DNA of 64,000 nt from positions 89,554 to 153,553 of the forward strand of contig CAMKDV010000009.1 in assembly GCA_946411385.1 (NCBI GenBank), written 5' to 3'. The stretch is from an uncultured Bacteroidales bacterium. Lineage in GTDB: Bacteria > Bacteroidota > Bacteroidia > Bacteroidales > Paludibacteraceae. Shown here piece by piece: positions 48,646 through 57,849 of this stretch. Under the pieces are notes generated by a model. The model was given only the letters and a program-made list of their open reading frames with translations. It made no database searches and had not been told where the DNA came from. Made by a program: the position numbers and the translations under genes. The first letter of the stretch is position 1. Each line of letters starts with the position of its first letter.

Positions 48646-49122
48646 ATGGATACAATCATCGATAATTTCTTACATACCGACTGGTTGCTTGTGATTGTGA
48701 AGATCATCCTTGCTACGTTGTTAGGCTACCTGATTGGCGTGGAACGCGAGTTGCACGGCAAGGTAGTAGGCACACGAACAATCTCGCTCGTAGCCATCGG
48801 CAGTGCGCTATACGTGATGATGTCGCCGTCGATCATGGGCGGTGACAACTCGCGTATCATCGCGCAAGTAGTATCGGGTATGGGCTTCCTCGGTGCCGGT
48901 ATCATCTTCAAGAACGGTGATACCGTCAAAGGTCTGACCACGGCGGCTACCGTCTGGTGCGCAGCGGCTATAGGCTGCCTGTGCGGCTACGGATATTTTG
49001 CGGAAGCTATACTCGGCTCCATAGCCATCCTGTTCATCAACATCTGCTACAAGCACCGCCTTAGCCGCAAGCACAATTCCGATCACGCCGAAGTACAAGA
49101 GGACAAAGAAGCTACGGATTAA
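48646..49122 (+). CDS. MgtC/SapB family membrane protein
   Basis: The 158-residue protein has the family signature LATLLGYLIGVERELHGKVV, with GTRTISLVAIGSALYVMMSP and QVVSGMGFLGAGIIFKNGD; four or five membrane helices. In other bacteria MgtC-like proteins are linked to magnesium and virulence, but the reaction is not known. The TAA stop lies inside the TTAACAGC repeat that fills the gap to rlmB. Confidence 0.9.
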   Translation: MDTIIDNFLHTDWLLVIVKIILATLLGYLIGVERELHGKVVGTRTISLVAIGSALYVMMSPSIMGGDNSRIIAQVVSGMGFLGAGIIFKNGDTVKGLTTAATVWCAAAIGCLCGYGYFAEAILGSIAILFINICYKHRLSRKHNSDHAEVQEDKEATD

Positions 49123-49164
49123 CAGCTTAACAGTTTAACAGCTTAACAGCTTAACGGATTTAAC
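49119..49164 (+). repeat. 8-bp repeat array between mgtC and rlmB
   Basis: Units of TTAACAGC or TTAACAGT recur every 8 bp from 49119 and end as TTAACGGA and TTTAACATG. The first unit contains the mgtC stop codon (TAA 49120-49122); the last reaches the rlmB ATG at 49165. Confidence 0.9.
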
Positions 49165-49935
49165 ATGATAACCAAACACAACTACGACACCAAACGCCCG
49201 CCGGAGAAAGAGATGATCTTCGGCATCCGTGCGGTGATAGAAGCCATCGATGCGGGAAAGACGCTCAACAAAGTGCTGCTGCGTCGCGATATGTCGTCTG
49301 CTATCGGACGCGAACTGCTGGACAAACTGCGTGACACGCCTACCACGGTGCAGCGCGTGCCCGTAGAGAAACTCAACCAGTTTACCGACAAGAATCATCA
49401 AGGCGTCATCGCTTTCCTCTCGCCGGTAGAGTTCACGCCATTGGAAGCGCTCGTGCCTACGCTGTACGAGCAGGGCAAAGTGCCCTTCCTGATGGTGCTG
49501 GATGGCATCACCGATGTGCGTAACTTCGGCGCGATAGCGCGTACGTGCGAGTGTGCCGGCGTGGACGGACTGATTATTGCCGCCAAGAGCGGTGTAGCCA
49601 TCAACGGCGATGCCATCAAGACCTCAGCCGGTGCTCTGCACACTCTACCCGTGTGCAAGGTAGCCAGCATGCAAGATGCGCTGCGCTACCTGCTGGATAG
49701 CGGTATCCGCATCGTGGCAGCCACCGAGCACGCTACGCACAGCTATACAGAAGTGGACATGACGCAACCCCTGGCCATCATCATGGGCAGTGAGGAACAT
49801 GGCATATACGAAGCGAACCTTAACCTGTCTACGGATAAGGTTCGCATACCTATGCTCGGCAAGCTCGAGAGCCTGAATGTGTCAGTGGCTGCCGGCGTGA
49901 TGATCTACGAGGCGGTACGCCAACGAGGGAAATAA
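49165..49935 (+). CDS. rlmB: 23S rRNA (guanosine2251-2'-O)-methyltransferase RlmB
   Basis: The 256-residue protein has an N-terminal L30e-like substrate-binding domain (MIFGIRAVIEAIDAGKTLNK) and the SpoU-fold catalytic part with LDGITDVRNFGAIARTCECA, IMGSEEHGIYE and IPMLGKLESLNVSVAAGVM. These are the three SpoU motifs. It methylates G2251 in the ribosomal P loop. The full gap before its start is repeat DNA. Confidence 0.95.
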   Translation: MITKHNYDTKRPPEKEMIFGIRAVIEAIDAGKTLNKVLLRRDMSSAIGRELLDKLRDTPTTVQRVPVEKLNQFTDKNHQGVIAFLSPVEFTPLEALVPTLYEQGKVPFLMVLDGITDVRNFGAIARTCECAGVDGLIIAAKSGVAINGDAIKTSAGALHTLPVCKVASMQDALRYLLDSGIRIVAATEHATHSYTEVDMTQPLAIIMGSEEHGIYEANLNLSTDKVRIPMLGKLESLNVSVAAGVMIYEAVRQRGK

Positions 49936-49972
49936 GACCGCTGCGCTGTGGGAGGTGAGACCGCTTCGCTGT
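49936..49972. repeat. Two copies of GACCGCTKCGCTGT
   Basis: GACCGCTGCGCTGT (49936-49949) and GACCGCTTCGCTGT (49959-49972) are 23 bp apart in the 48-bp gap between rlmB and the convergent lipoprotein gene. Each holds a GCG-like palindromic core and may fold; function unknown. Confidence 0.7.
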
Positions 49973-49983
49973 TAGAAGTGGGA

Positions 49984-50334
49984 TTACTTCCCGAGCCCCT
50001 CCAGAAAGCCTTCGATAGCGCCGCCCAGCTCAATGAAAGCGTCAGTGGCATCCTGCATATCGGTGCCGAACTGATGCTTGTAGAACTTGGCTTTGCAGCG
50101 GCCTTTCAGTTCGCCTATGTGGCGCGTCTCTTCGGGCGTGTAGTCGTAGCGCTTGAGGGTCTCGCAGATCTCCGAGTAATGCATCAAAGCATCATCCCAG
50201 TCGGCTGCCGACCATTTGTCGGACTTGTTTTCAATACGCTCGGTAAGTTTCTCAAGGTCATTCATAGTACTTTGAGCGGGGTTGCAACCGGCAAACAGCA
50301 AGGTTAGCAACAACAGGGGAAGGAACTTTTTCAT
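49984..50334 (-). CDS. Small lipoprotein
   Basis: The 116-residue protein has MKKFLPLLLLTLLFAGCNPA with lipobox LFAGC, followed by a helical domain with several acidic and Lys residues (MNDLEKLTERIENKSDKWSA, DWDDALMHYSEICETLKRYD). Similar helical lipoproteins are common in Bacteroidales (DUF6565-like), but the role is not known. It overlaps the ribF stop by ATGA. Confidence 0.8.
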   Translation of the reverse strand: MKKFLPLLLLTLLFAGCNPAQSTMNDLEKLTERIENKSDKWSAADWDDALMHYSEICETLKRYDYTPEETRHIGELKGRCKAKFYKHQFGTDMQDATDAFIELGGAIEGFLEGLGK

Positions 50335-51203
50335 ATCTGTAATGTTTTTAGATCATTCGTTATCTGCGCTTTGAGTTCGTCCAGCGACTCAAAGCGCTTT
50401 TCTTGGCGTATATGCCTACGGAACTGTAGGGTGAGCGACCTATCGTACAAGTCACCCTCAAAGCCCGGGATATATGCCTCTATCGTCAGATGTGCGTTGG
50501 CGGCAGACGGCTCAGCGTTGACGGTTGGGTTCGTACCGATATTTACCAGCGCCGGTCTGTCCAGCGGCAGGATGCGTGCCTCGTAAACGCCTGCCATAGG
50601 TACCAGCTTGCCTGCAGGTGGCTCTATATTGGCGGTGGGAAAACCTATCGTCCGTCCTATCTGCCTGCCCGGAACTACCCTACCCGTCAGCGAATACCTA
50701 TAGCCCAGCAGCTCGTTCGCCTCGCGTACGCGCCCGTACAACAGATGTTCGCGTATACGCGTGGAGGACGGTTTCTCACCGTTCTGCATATAGGCGTCCG
50801 CGCGGATATATTCCACCTCCGGCTCTGCACTTTTTGAGGCATCCGCGGCGCTTTGTATGGACTGCCGATCCGAACCGAAACGATGGTTGTAGCCCAGCAG
50901 CAGATGTTTCACTTTCCAATGCGTAGCCAGATAATGGGTGAACTCGGCTGCCGTGAAGGGTTGTATCTGTGCAAAATCAAGGAAATGCGTCTCGGCAAAC
51001 AGTTCGAGCATCTGTTCGCGCTCGTCGGTGGTAGTCAGCAGCGGCGGACACTCGCCTTGCAACACCTCACGCGGGTGTTGTACGAACGTAAAGATGAGCG
51101 GCTGCTCGCCCAAGCGCTCTGCCTCTGCCAGCAATTGCGACAGCAGGAATCGGTGGCCGCGATGAACACCGTCGAAAAATCCTATGGTTGCAATGGAAGG
51201 CAC
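50331..51203 (-). CDS. ribF: Bifunctional riboflavin kinase/FAD synthetase
   Basis: The 290-residue protein has the FAD synthetase nucleotidyltransferase part (TIGFFDGVHRGHRFLLSQLL, GYNHRFG, STRIREHLL) and a C-terminal kinase domain (YRYSLTGRVVPGRQIGRTIG, FPTANIEP, GVYEARILPL). It converts riboflavin to FMN and FAD. Length is normal (about 300). Confidence 0.95.
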   Translation of the reverse strand: MPSIATIGFFDGVHRGHRFLLSQLLAEAERLGEQPLIFTFVQHPREVLQGECPPLLTTTDEREQMLELFAETHFLDFAQIQPFTAAEFTHYLATHWKVKHLLLGYNHRFGSDRQSIQSAADASKSAEPEVEYIRADAYMQNGEKPSSTRIREHLLYGRVREANELLGYRYSLTGRVVPGRQIGRTIGFPTANIEPPAGKLVPMAGVYEARILPLDRPALVNIGTNPTVNAEPSAANAHLTIEAYIPGFEGDLYDRSLTLQFRRHIRQEKRFESLDELKAQITNDLKTLQI

Positions 51204-51207
51204 TAAA

Positions 51208-51243
51208 TGTTTAATGTTTAGTGTTTAATGTTTAGTGTTTATA
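51208..51243. repeat. 7-bp repeat array between nagX-like gene and ribF
   Basis: Units TGTTTAA/TGTTTAG in the plus direction repeat every 7 bp. In the sense of the minus-strand genes they read ACATTAA/ACACTAA, and the stop codon TAA of the nagX-like gene (51239-51241) belongs to the first unit. Confidence 0.9.
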
Positions 51244-52390
51244 GTTTGATGTATATCTTATTTTTGTACAGCGGATAGGCGATGCACCAGAGCAAGGCAT
51301 CATAGATGAGCGCACATGCCAGCGAGCCGCCCATGTCGCCGAACAATGGCTGCATCATCCGTTTGTAGTAGAAGCCCCAGACGGAATACGAATCGCCACC
51401 CACGTCAAAACGGATATTAGCCATGCAGATAGCCAGCACGCCGCTCAGCACGAAGATGAACATCGGGTTGACGCCGAAACACTCGAACGGCACAAACCAT
51501 TTGGCCTTGCCCTCGATATCAATCAGCCAGATCAGCACGCCCAGCAGCAGCGATGCCAAGCCGCAGGTGTAGAAAACATAGGATGCCGACCATAGGCTCT
51601 TGTTGATCGGGAAAGCATAGTCCAGCAGCAGGCCTATCATCAGGCTGACGGCACCGAATAGCATCACACGGATCACCTTGCCGCCCAGATGGTCCACATC
51701 GTATATCAGTTTGCCTACCCAGCAGCCCAGCAGGCAGTGGGCTATACAGGGGATAGTGGACAGAATACCTTCGGGGTCGAACGCAATGCCGCCCAGATGG
51801 TACATATGCGCTTCGCCCAGCACGGCTTTATCCACGCGGGCAACGATATTGTCCTCCGTGAGGCCAAAACTGCCCGTCACGCCGATAATGATGCAATAGA
51901 TGGCCATCAGCACGAGCGATACCCACGGGGCATTCTTGGGTTTGAACGCCATGAGCAGCAAGCCTGCAAACAGGCTTACCCACCCCAGCCTGGGCAGCAC
52001 GCCCATATAGCGCAGATGGGCTATCGGGTTGTTCCACAGCGCATCTATCCACTCGCCGCCACCCGACAGCGTACGGCAGCATATACCAAACCAGCCTATC
52101 GCCCAGCCGATCAGCACGAGCATGAGCGAGCGGTACACCAGGTGCGGCACGCTCTCATGCGTAAACTGATAGGCGTACTTGCGCTGCGAGATATACATCG
52201 CCACGCCCATCACGAACATAAAGAACGGAAAGACCAGATCGGTTGGCGTACATCCGTCCCACGCAGCATGACGCAAGGGCGCATAGATATGCGCCCAAGT
52301 GCCGGGGTTGTTCACCAGGATCATGCCGGCGATGGTTATACCCCTCAAAACGTCAAGTGACCGTAAACGATTGCCCATTTTGGTCAGCAT
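51239..52390 (-). CDS. NagX/HGSNAT-like acyltransferase membrane protein
   Basis: The 383-residue protein starts MLTKMGNRLRSLDVLRGITI, AGMILVNNPGTWAHIYAPL, with the catalytic-site block HAAWDGCTPTDLVFPFFMFV (His near residue 42) of the heparan-alpha-glucosaminide acetyltransferase/DUF5009 family. Ten or so membrane helices follow. Bacterial members act on GlcNAc-type sugars, sometimes called NagX. It follows infB with a 9-bp gap in the same direction. Confidence 0.85.
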   Translation of the reverse strand: MLTKMGNRLRSLDVLRGITIAGMILVNNPGTWAHIYAPLRHAAWDGCTPTDLVFPFFMFVMGVAMYISQRKYAYQFTHESVPHLVYRSLMLVLIGWAIGWFGICCRTLSGGGEWIDALWNNPIAHLRYMGVLPRLGWVSLFAGLLLMAFKPKNAPWVSLVLMAIYCIIIGVTGSFGLTEDNIVARVDKAVLGEAHMYHLGGIAFDPEGILSTIPCIAHCLLGCWVGKLIYDVDHLGGKVIRVMLFGAVSLMIGLLLDYAFPINKSLWSASYVFYTCGLASLLLGVLIWLIDIEGKAKWFVPFECFGVNPMFIFVLSGVLAICMANIRFDVGGDSYSVWGFYYKRMMQPLFGDMGGSLACALIYDALLWCIAYPLYKNKIYIKL

Positions 52391-52399
52391 TTATTTTAT

Positions 52400-55174
52400 T
52401 TACAAGCTTTTAGCCACCTCTATCTCCTCGTAGGTCTCGATGATGTCGCGCTCCAGGATGTCGTTGTACGACTTGATGCTTATACCGCACTCCGTGTTCA
52501 AGCCGGCTTCTTTGATATCATCTTTGCCGTGCTTGAGCGAGGATAGTTCGCCGGTGTGGATCACGATGCCGTCACGGATCACGCGGCACTTGTTGCCACG
52601 CTTCACCTTACCCTCACGCACGATACATCCGGCTATCGTACCTACCTTCGAGATGTGGAAGGTCTGCAAGATCTCCAGCGTAGCGGTTACTTCCTCCTTG
52701 ATCTCCGGCGAGAGCATACCTGCCATGGCGGCTTTCACCTCCTCGATAGCGTCGTAGATGATGGAATATACGCGTATATCCACTTCCTCTTGCTCTGCCA
52801 TCTTCTTGGCGGTACCCGTCGGACGGACGTTGAAGCCGATGATGATGGCGTCCGAGGCGGCAGCCAGCATCACATCGCTGTCCGAGATTGCGCCTACGGC
52901 TTTGTGAATGACGTTCACCTGGATATTCTCCGTGGAGAGCTTGATCATCGAGTCGGCAATAGCTTCGGTCGAGCCGTCCACGTCCGCCTTGATGATGAGG
53001 TTCAGCTCTTTGAAGTCGCCGATAGCCAGACGACGACCGATCTCCTCCAAGCCGACATGTTTCTTGGTGCGGATGGACTGCTCGCGTTGTAGCTGCTCAC
53101 GCTTCGAGGCTATATCCTTGGCTTCCTGCTCGGTAGGCAGTACGTTGAACTCGTCACCTGCCTGCGGAGCGCCGTTCAGGCCCAGCACTACAGCCGGCTC
53201 ACCCGGACGGGCTGCCTCAATGCGCTGACCACGCTCGTTGAACATCGCTTTTACTTTGCCGTGGAAAGTACCTGCCAGCAGCACGTCGCCAATGTGCAGC
53301 GTACCGTCGGACACAAGCACCGTAGCCACGTAGCCGCGACCCTTGTCCAGCGACGACTCGATGATCGAGCCTTTCGCCCTGCGTTTCGGATTGGCTTTCA
53401 AGTCAAGCAGTTCAGCCTCGAGCAGCACTTTGTCCAGCAGTTCGTGAACGCCCGTACCTTTCTTGGCAGAGATATCCTGGCTCTGGTACTTGCCACCCCA
53501 GTCCTCTACCAACAGGTTCATGTTCGCCAGTTCCTCCTTGATCTTCTCGGGGTTAGCTCCGGGCTTGTCGCACTTGTTGATGGCAAATACCATCGGCACG
53601 CCTGCTGCCTGCGCATGGCTGATAGCCTCACGCGTCTGTGGCATCACGCCGTCGTCGGCAGCTACGATGATGATGGCTATATCCGTCACCTGTGCACCAC
53701 GCGCACGCATGGCGGTGAACGCTTCGTGACCCGGAGTATCCAAGAAGGTGATATGCTTGCCCGTCTCGCTCAGCTTCACGTTGTACGCACCTATGTGCTG
53801 CGTGATGCCGCCTGCCTCACCGGCAATGACGTTCGTGTTGCGTATATGGTCGAGCAGCGAGGTCTTACCGTGATCCACGTGACCCATCACCGTTACGATA
53901 GGTGCACGAGGCTCCATATCCTCCTCGTTGTAGTCCTCCTCATCCTCGGCAATCTGCTGGGCAACCTTGGCGCTGACATATTCGGTCTGGAAGCCGAACT
54001 CCTCCGCCACGATATTGATTGTCTCGGCATCCAGACGCTGGTTGATACTTACCATCATACCCAGCGACATACATGTTCCGATGATCTTCGTTACCGGTAC
54101 GTTCATCATCACCGACAGGTCGTTCACCGTCACGAACTCCGTAATCTTCAGCACCTTGCTTTGCTCTTGCTGCTGTGCGCGTTCGGTAGCTTGTTTCTCA
54201 CGCTCCTGTTCACGACGCTCGCGTTTGTGCTTGGAGGTGGCAGTCTTGCCTTTGTTGCCTTGCAGACGAGCTATCGTCTCTTTGATCTGCTTCTGTACTT
54301 CCTCGTCGTCAATCTCTACGCGCACACCTTTCTTTTGCTGGGGTTTGGCTTTGCCCTTCTGGTTGCGTGCATCGTTCACATCCACTTTGTTCTGCTTGAT
54401 GCGCTCGCGTTTGCGCTTCTCTCCGCCACCGGCGGCTGCCCTGCGCTGCTGCTCACGCTCTTCGCGCTCTTTCTTTTTCTCCTCTTTGGTCTTCTGACGC
54501 GGATGTGTAGCCTGATTCAGCGTGTCCAGGTCAATCTTGCCTACCACCTTCGGCTGGTTGGTCAGCACTGGTTTGCCCAGCGAGAAGATCTCCGTCTTCT
54601 TTTTCGGCTCCTCTTTTTCGGCTTTCGGCTCCTCGCTCTTACCTCTTACCTCTTCCCCCTTAGCTTTCTGCTCCTCGGCAGCTTTGGCAGCGGCAACCTC
54701 TGCGGCAGCTATGCGCTCTGCCTCTTCCTTGGCGGCTTTCTCAGCAGCTATGCGCGCCTCCTCCTCGGCTTTGGCAGCTTCGGCGGCAATACGGGCAGCC
54801 TCCTCGGCAGCGCGTTTCGCCTCTTCAGCAGCTTTGGCAGCAGCTTCCGCAGCAGCTTTCTTGGCAGCGGCGGCAGCTTCCTCAGCGGCTTTCTTGGCCT
54901 CCTCGGCAGCCTTGCGCTCGGCTTCCTCACGCGCACTATCAACCGTCAGAACGCGTTGAATGTCACGCTCCTGACGCTGTTGTTGCTGCTTTTCGGCCTC
55001 CATCTTCAGAGCCATATCCTTGTTGAACTCTTTGGCAAGAAGCAGATACTTATCGTCATCAATACGCAGGTTGGGGTCAGTGGTTGCCTCCACACCCTGT
55101 TTAGCCAGAAAGTCCACGGCAGTCGACATGCCGATGTTCAGTTCTTTACACGCTTTAATCAGTTTTATCGCCAT
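52400..55174 (-). CDS. infB: Translation initiation factor IF-2
   Basis: The 924-residue protein has an N-terminal IF2-N fold ([40 protein letters not shown]), a long Ala/Glu/Lys-rich linker (residues 80-320), and the G domain with [27 protein letters not shown] and NKCDKP motifs, then domains II to IV. The linker DNA includes 7-bp units (CTCTTAC, 54636-54663 on the plus strand) encoding EEVRGKSEE. It binds fMet-tRNA at the start codon. Third gene of rimP-nusA-infB. Confidence 0.97.
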   Translation of the reverse strand: MAIKLIKACKELNIGMSTAVDFLAKQGVEATTDPNLRIDDDKYLLLAKEFNKDMALKMEAEKQQQQRQERDIQRVLTVDSAREEAERKAAEEAKKAAEEAAAAAKKAAAEAAAKAAEEAKRAAEEAARIAAEAAKAEEEARIAAEKAAKEEAERIAAAEVAAAKAAEEQKAKGEEVRGKSEEPKAEKEEPKKKTEIFSLGKPVLTNQPKVVGKIDLDTLNQATHPRQKTKEEKKKEREEREQQRRAAAGGGEKRKRERIKQNKVDVNDARNQKGKAKPQQKKGVRVEIDDEEVQKQIKETIARLQGNKGKTATSKHKRERREQEREKQATERAQQQEQSKVLKITEFVTVNDLSVMMNVPVTKIIGTCMSLGMMVSINQRLDAETINIVAEEFGFQTEYVSAKVAQQIAEDEEDYNEEDMEPRAPIVTVMGHVDHGKTSLLDHIRNTNVIAGEAGGITQHIGAYNVKLSETGKHITFLDTPGHEAFTAMRARGAQVTDIAIIIVAADDGVMPQTREAISHAQAAGVPMVFAINKCDKPGANPEKIKEELANMNLLVEDWGGKYQSQDISAKKGTGVHELLDKVLLEAELLDLKANPKRRAKGSIIESSLDKGRGYVATVLVSDGTLHIGDVLLAGTFHGKVKAMFNERGQRIEAARPGEPAVVLGLNGAPQAGDEFNVLPTEQEAKDIASKREQLQREQSIRTKKHVGLEEIGRRLAIGDFKELNLIIKADVDGSTEAIADSMIKLSTENIQVNVIHKAVGAISDSDVMLAAASDAIIIGFNVRPTGTAKKMAEQEEVDIRVYSIIYDAIEEVKAAMAGMLSPEIKEEVTATLEILQTFHISKVGTIAGCIVREGKVKRGNKCRVIRDGIVIHTGELSSLKHGKDDIKEAGLNTECGISIKSYNDILERDIIETYEEIEVAKSL

Positions 55175-55191
55175 ATATTCTTCTTTTTTGT

Positions 55192-55271
55192 TACTAGTCG
55201 TCTAGTTGTCTAGATGTCTAGTTGTCTAGTTATCTAGCTCTCTCGTTGTCTAGTCGTCTGGCCGACTAGTC
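55192..55271 (-). repeat. 8-bp repeat array between nusA and infB
   Basis: In sense the units read ACTAGACA (variants ACTAGACG, ATCTAGAC) at 8-bp steps, about nine of them. The nusA TAG stop (55266-55268) lies in the first unit. The array reaches to within about 15 bp of the infB start. Confidence 0.9.
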
Positions 55272-56525
55272 ATTTTCGAACTCGGCTGCTAGAATTCGCA
55301 GAACGTCATCGATCGTCTCTTCTTCAAGGTCTGTACGTTTGATAAGCTCATCCTTGTTTACAGCCAGCACAGCCTTGGCGGTATCCAGTCCGGCTGCTTT
55401 CAGGGTGTCGATTACCCACTGATCGATCTCGTCGTTGAACTCGTCCAGATAGATATCTTCGATATCGTCACCTTCCATCTCGCGGTATACGTCGATCTGG
55501 TAGCCTGTGAGCATACAAGCCAGCTTGATGTTGAAGCCGCCCTTACCGATAGCCAGGCTTACCTCTTCGCTCTTCAGATAGACGTCGGCTTTTTTCTCCT
55601 CTTCGTTGATGGTCATCGAGGATATTTTTGCCGGCGCCAGTGCACGCTGGATGTACAGGTTGATGTTCGAACTGTAGTTGATCACGTCGATGTTCTCGTT
55701 GCGCAGCTCGCGTACTATTCCGTGTATACGTGCACCTTTTATACCTACGCACGCACCTACGGGATCGATGCGGTCATCGAAACTCTGCACTGCCACTTTG
55801 GCTCTTTCGCCGGGTATACGGGCAATATTCTTGATGGCTATCAGGCCGTCGTGCACCTCGGGCACTTCCTGCTCGAACAGTCGCTGCAAGAATAGCGGGC
55901 TGGTACGGCTCAGAATGATCTTCGGGTTCTGGTTCTTGTTGTCCACCTGCACCACCACGGCGCGGACGGTATCGCCCTTACGGTAGTAGTCGGTAGGTAT
56001 CTGGTTCTGCTTGGGCAGGTACAATTCGTTGTTCTCCTCGTCCAGAAGCAGCATCTCTTTTTTCCATACCTGGTAGAGCTCACCCGAAACGATATGACCC
56101 AGTTTCTCGCTGTAACGCACATACAGGTCTTCTTTCTTGAGGTCAAGTATCTTCGTGGCAAGCGTCTGACGCAGATTGAGGATCATACGGCGTCCGAACA
56201 CGTCAAAGTCCACGCGGTCGGTCACTTCCTCGCCTACCTCAGCCTCATCGTCCAGCAGCAACGCGTCGGAGAGGGCTATCTGCGTGTTCGGGTTGGCTAC
56301 GTCGTCATCTTCCATCACCAGTCGATTACGGTACACCTCCAGGTCACCTTTGTCGGGGTTGATGATCACGTCGTAGTTGGCGTCCGTGCCGTACATCTTG
56401 GCTATTACGCTACGGAACGACTCTTCCAGCACGTTGATAAGCGTCTGCTTGTCAATGTTCTTGAACTCTTTGAATTCCTTAAAAATATCAATCAAATTGA
56501 TTGAATCTTGTTTTTTTGTTGCCAT
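55266..56525 (-). CDS. nusA: Transcription termination/antitermination factor NusA
   Basis: The 419-residue protein has the NusA N-terminal domain (DSINLIDIFKEFKEFKNIDK, TLINVLEESFRSVIAKMYGT), S1 (residues about 130-200), and two KH domains (VGACVGIKGARIHGIVREL and IGKGGFNIKLACMLTGYQID), then a C-terminal helical region. It binds RNA polymerase and RNA. A normal bacterial length for the KH2-type protein without the acidic repeats of enterobacteria. Confidence 0.95.
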   Translation of the reverse strand: MATKKQDSINLIDIFKEFKEFKNIDKQTLINVLEESFRSVIAKMYGTDANYDVIINPDKGDLEVYRNRLVMEDDDVANPNTQIALSDALLLDDEAEVGEEVTDRVDFDVFGRRMILNLRQTLATKILDLKKEDLYVRYSEKLGHIVSGELYQVWKKEMLLLDEENNELYLPKQNQIPTDYYRKGDTVRAVVVQVDNKNQNPKIILSRTSPLFLQRLFEQEVPEVHDGLIAIKNIARIPGERAKVAVQSFDDRIDPVGACVGIKGARIHGIVRELRNENIDVINYSSNINLYIQRALAPAKISSMTINEEEKKADVYLKSEEVSLAIGKGGFNIKLACMLTGYQIDVYREMEGDDIEDIYLDEFNDEIDQWVIDTLKAAGLDTAKAVLAVNKDELIKRTDLEEETIDDVLRILAAEFEND

Positions 56526-56554
56526 TATTGTGTTTTTATTGTTTTTCGTTTTAT

Positions 56555-56590
56555 ACTAGTCGTCTAGTTGTCTAGATGTCTAGTCGCCTA
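56555..56590 (-). repeat. 8-bp repeat array between rimP and nusA
   Basis: Units of the same kind as at 55192 (ACTAGACA/TCTAGACA in sense), about four copies. The rimP TAG stop (56588-56590) lies in the first unit. Confidence 0.85.
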
Positions 56591-57064
56591 GAACTTCAGA
56601 TCGTACTTGCAGTACTCCACCTCATCATAACGGAAAGTGTACGTTTGTATCTTCCTTTCAATTTTCACTTTTCCCTTTTCATTTTTCACTTTCGCTTTTT
56701 CTTCTACGTCCACGCTGAACGTCTCCTCATCCACGCTCACCAATTGCCCTTTCACTTTTAACCTTTCACTTTTCACCTCTACCGGGTGTCCCAGGTGTTT
56801 CTCGTATTGCATTTTCGTCTTGAACGGCGCCACGATGCTCACGCTACCCACTTCCAGCGAATAGTCCGGCTCGTTCTTGCCATCGAGGTACTCCACCAGT
56901 TTCCTGTTCAGTTCTGCGCAGAAATCCACGTCAGTACCTTTCAGGCTGTCCACTTCCACCAGTATCTCATTCTCCGGGCTTATCTCCAGCGTTATGAGCT
57001 CATAGCCTGTCCCGTCAAGGTTATCGTGAATGATCTTCTCCAGATCTTGTTTACTCGTTTGCAT
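56588..57064 (-). CDS. rimP: Ribosome maturation factor RimP
   Basis: The 158-residue protein has the RimP N-terminal alpha/beta domain (MQTSKQDLEKIIHDNLDGTG, YELITLEISPENEILVEVDS, with DVDFCAELNRKLVEYLDGKN) and a C-terminal Sm-like domain. That domain contains two charged inserts, VKSERLKVKG and EEKAKVKNEKGKVKIERK, both encoded by 7-bp units (56651-56706 and 56751-56786, GTGAAAG/GAAAAAT in sense). The protein is about the usual length, so the inserts may replace normal loops. It aids 30S assembly. Confidence 0.9.
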   Translation of the reverse strand: MQTSKQDLEKIIHDNLDGTGYELITLEISPENEILVEVDSLKGTDVDFCAELNRKLVEYLDGKNEPDYSLEVGSVSIVAPFKTKMQYEKHLGHPVEVKSERLKVKGQLVSVDEETFSVDVEEKAKVKNEKGKVKIERKIQTYTFRYDEVEYCKYDLKF

Positions 57065-57082
57065 ATCTTTTATATTATTTTC

Positions 57083-57209
57083 CTTTCACTTTTCACCTTT
57101 CCCCTTTCACTTTTCACCTTTCACCTTTCAATTTCCTTTCCCCTTTCAATTTTCTCTCCCCTTTCAATTTCCTTTCCCCTTTCACTTTTCAATTTTCACT
57201 TTTCACCTT
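57083..57209 (-). repeat. 7-bp repeat array in rimP leader
   Basis: Units GTGAAAG, GGGAAAG, TTGAAAG (in sense) run for about 127 bp between the rimP start and its promoter. They would form the G/A-rich leader of the rimP-nusA-infB transcript, similar in composition to ribosome-binding sites. Confidence 0.85.
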
Positions 57210-57253
57210 ACGAACGAGAGGAAACCTTTCGGTCCCCTCTCACTTTACGCCTG

Positions 57254-57285
57254 CAAAGATAATAATAATTATTGATATATGCAAA
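57254..57285 (-). promoter_or_regulatory. Promoter of rimP-nusA-infB
   Basis: On the minus strand TTTG (57282-57285) and TATCTTTG (57254-57261) are 20 nt apart. It yields a leader of about 180 nt that is mostly repeat DNA. Confidence 0.8.
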
Positions 57286-57415
57286 TTTTCCCCGCCAAAA
57301 CATCACATTTTCGCCCTTTTATTTCCTCTCTGTCACATTTGCTTGCAATTCTTGGCTGTTAATCTCTTCGTCCGGTAGGCCATTTGTGGGTTATTTTTTG
57401 CAAATATCCTTTGTA

Positions 57416-57520
57416 CTTTCACCTTTCACCTTTCAATTTCCTTTCCCCTTTCACTTTTCAATTTTCACCTTTCAATTTCCTTTCCCCTTTCACTTTTCCC
57501 CTTTCACTTTTCAATTTCCT
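57416..57520. repeat. Second GAAAGG-type 7-bp array, no gene inside
   Basis: The same units as at 57083 recur for 105 bp, here upstream of the rimP promoter, not in the transcript of that operon. It has no adjacent stop codon of a known gene, so its origin differs from the junction arrays. Confidence 0.8.
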
Positions 57521-57572
57521 AATCGCGTCCTATCAAAAAAATGCACTACTTTGCAATTTTTCCTCTCGAAAA

Positions 57573-57604
57573 GTTGCAAATATGCATTTTTTTTCGTAAC
57601 TTTG
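57573..57604 (+). promoter_or_regulatory. Rightward promoter upstream of the R-M locus
   Basis: GTTG (57573-57576, one mismatch to TTTG) and TAACTTTG (57597-57604) are 20 nt apart. Transcription would start near 57611, pass the G tract and continue toward the mod gene. Confidence 0.65.
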
Positions 57605-57689
57605 TACCCTGTTTCTAATTATTGATAGAGTACAACAAGCCGTGAGCACCCTTTCTACATATTGTAAGTTGCTCGTTGTCAGCCGAATA

Positions 57690-57699
57690 GGGGGGGGGG
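57690..57699 (+). repeat. G10 homopolymer
   Basis: Ten consecutive G bases lie 86 nt after the promoter -7 box. With 10 G the frame from GTG 57642 and the downstream frame at 57850 are out of phase; with 9 or 12 G they join. Homopolymer tracts of this length are typical phase-switch sites, though this has to be shown. Confidence 0.7.
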
Positions 57700-57849
57700 C
57701 GAGCCGACGCAACAAGCCGTTCGCTCAACGTCTGCGCTTCGCGCGTAGATGATGGTTGTTGTGTTACATCCGACTATTGCTCACGCAAGTTTTTTATATC
57801 CGACTATTGCTCACGCAAGAGCAGTAGGCGGTTATTTTTATGTCTTTTA

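Larger units (their letters stand above)
57286..57839. other. Intergenic region before the type III R-M locus
   Basis: No certain gene is seen. It contains the repeat array 57416-57520, a rightward promoter (57573-57604), a G10 tract (57690-57699) and two 22-bp direct repeats (57768-57789 and 57798-57819, period 30). A GTG-start frame at 57642 is linked to the lipoprotein-like frame at 57850 only if the G tract has 9 or 12 bases. Confidence 0.5.

Noticed and set aside
53261..55213. 650-codon frame opposite infB
   Set aside because: A shadow of the Ala/Glu-rich infB linker; low-complexity residues and no domain.
57533..57715. 60-codon frame on the minus strand over the G tract
   Set aside because: It has low-complexity residues and runs against the likely promoter; no start signal.
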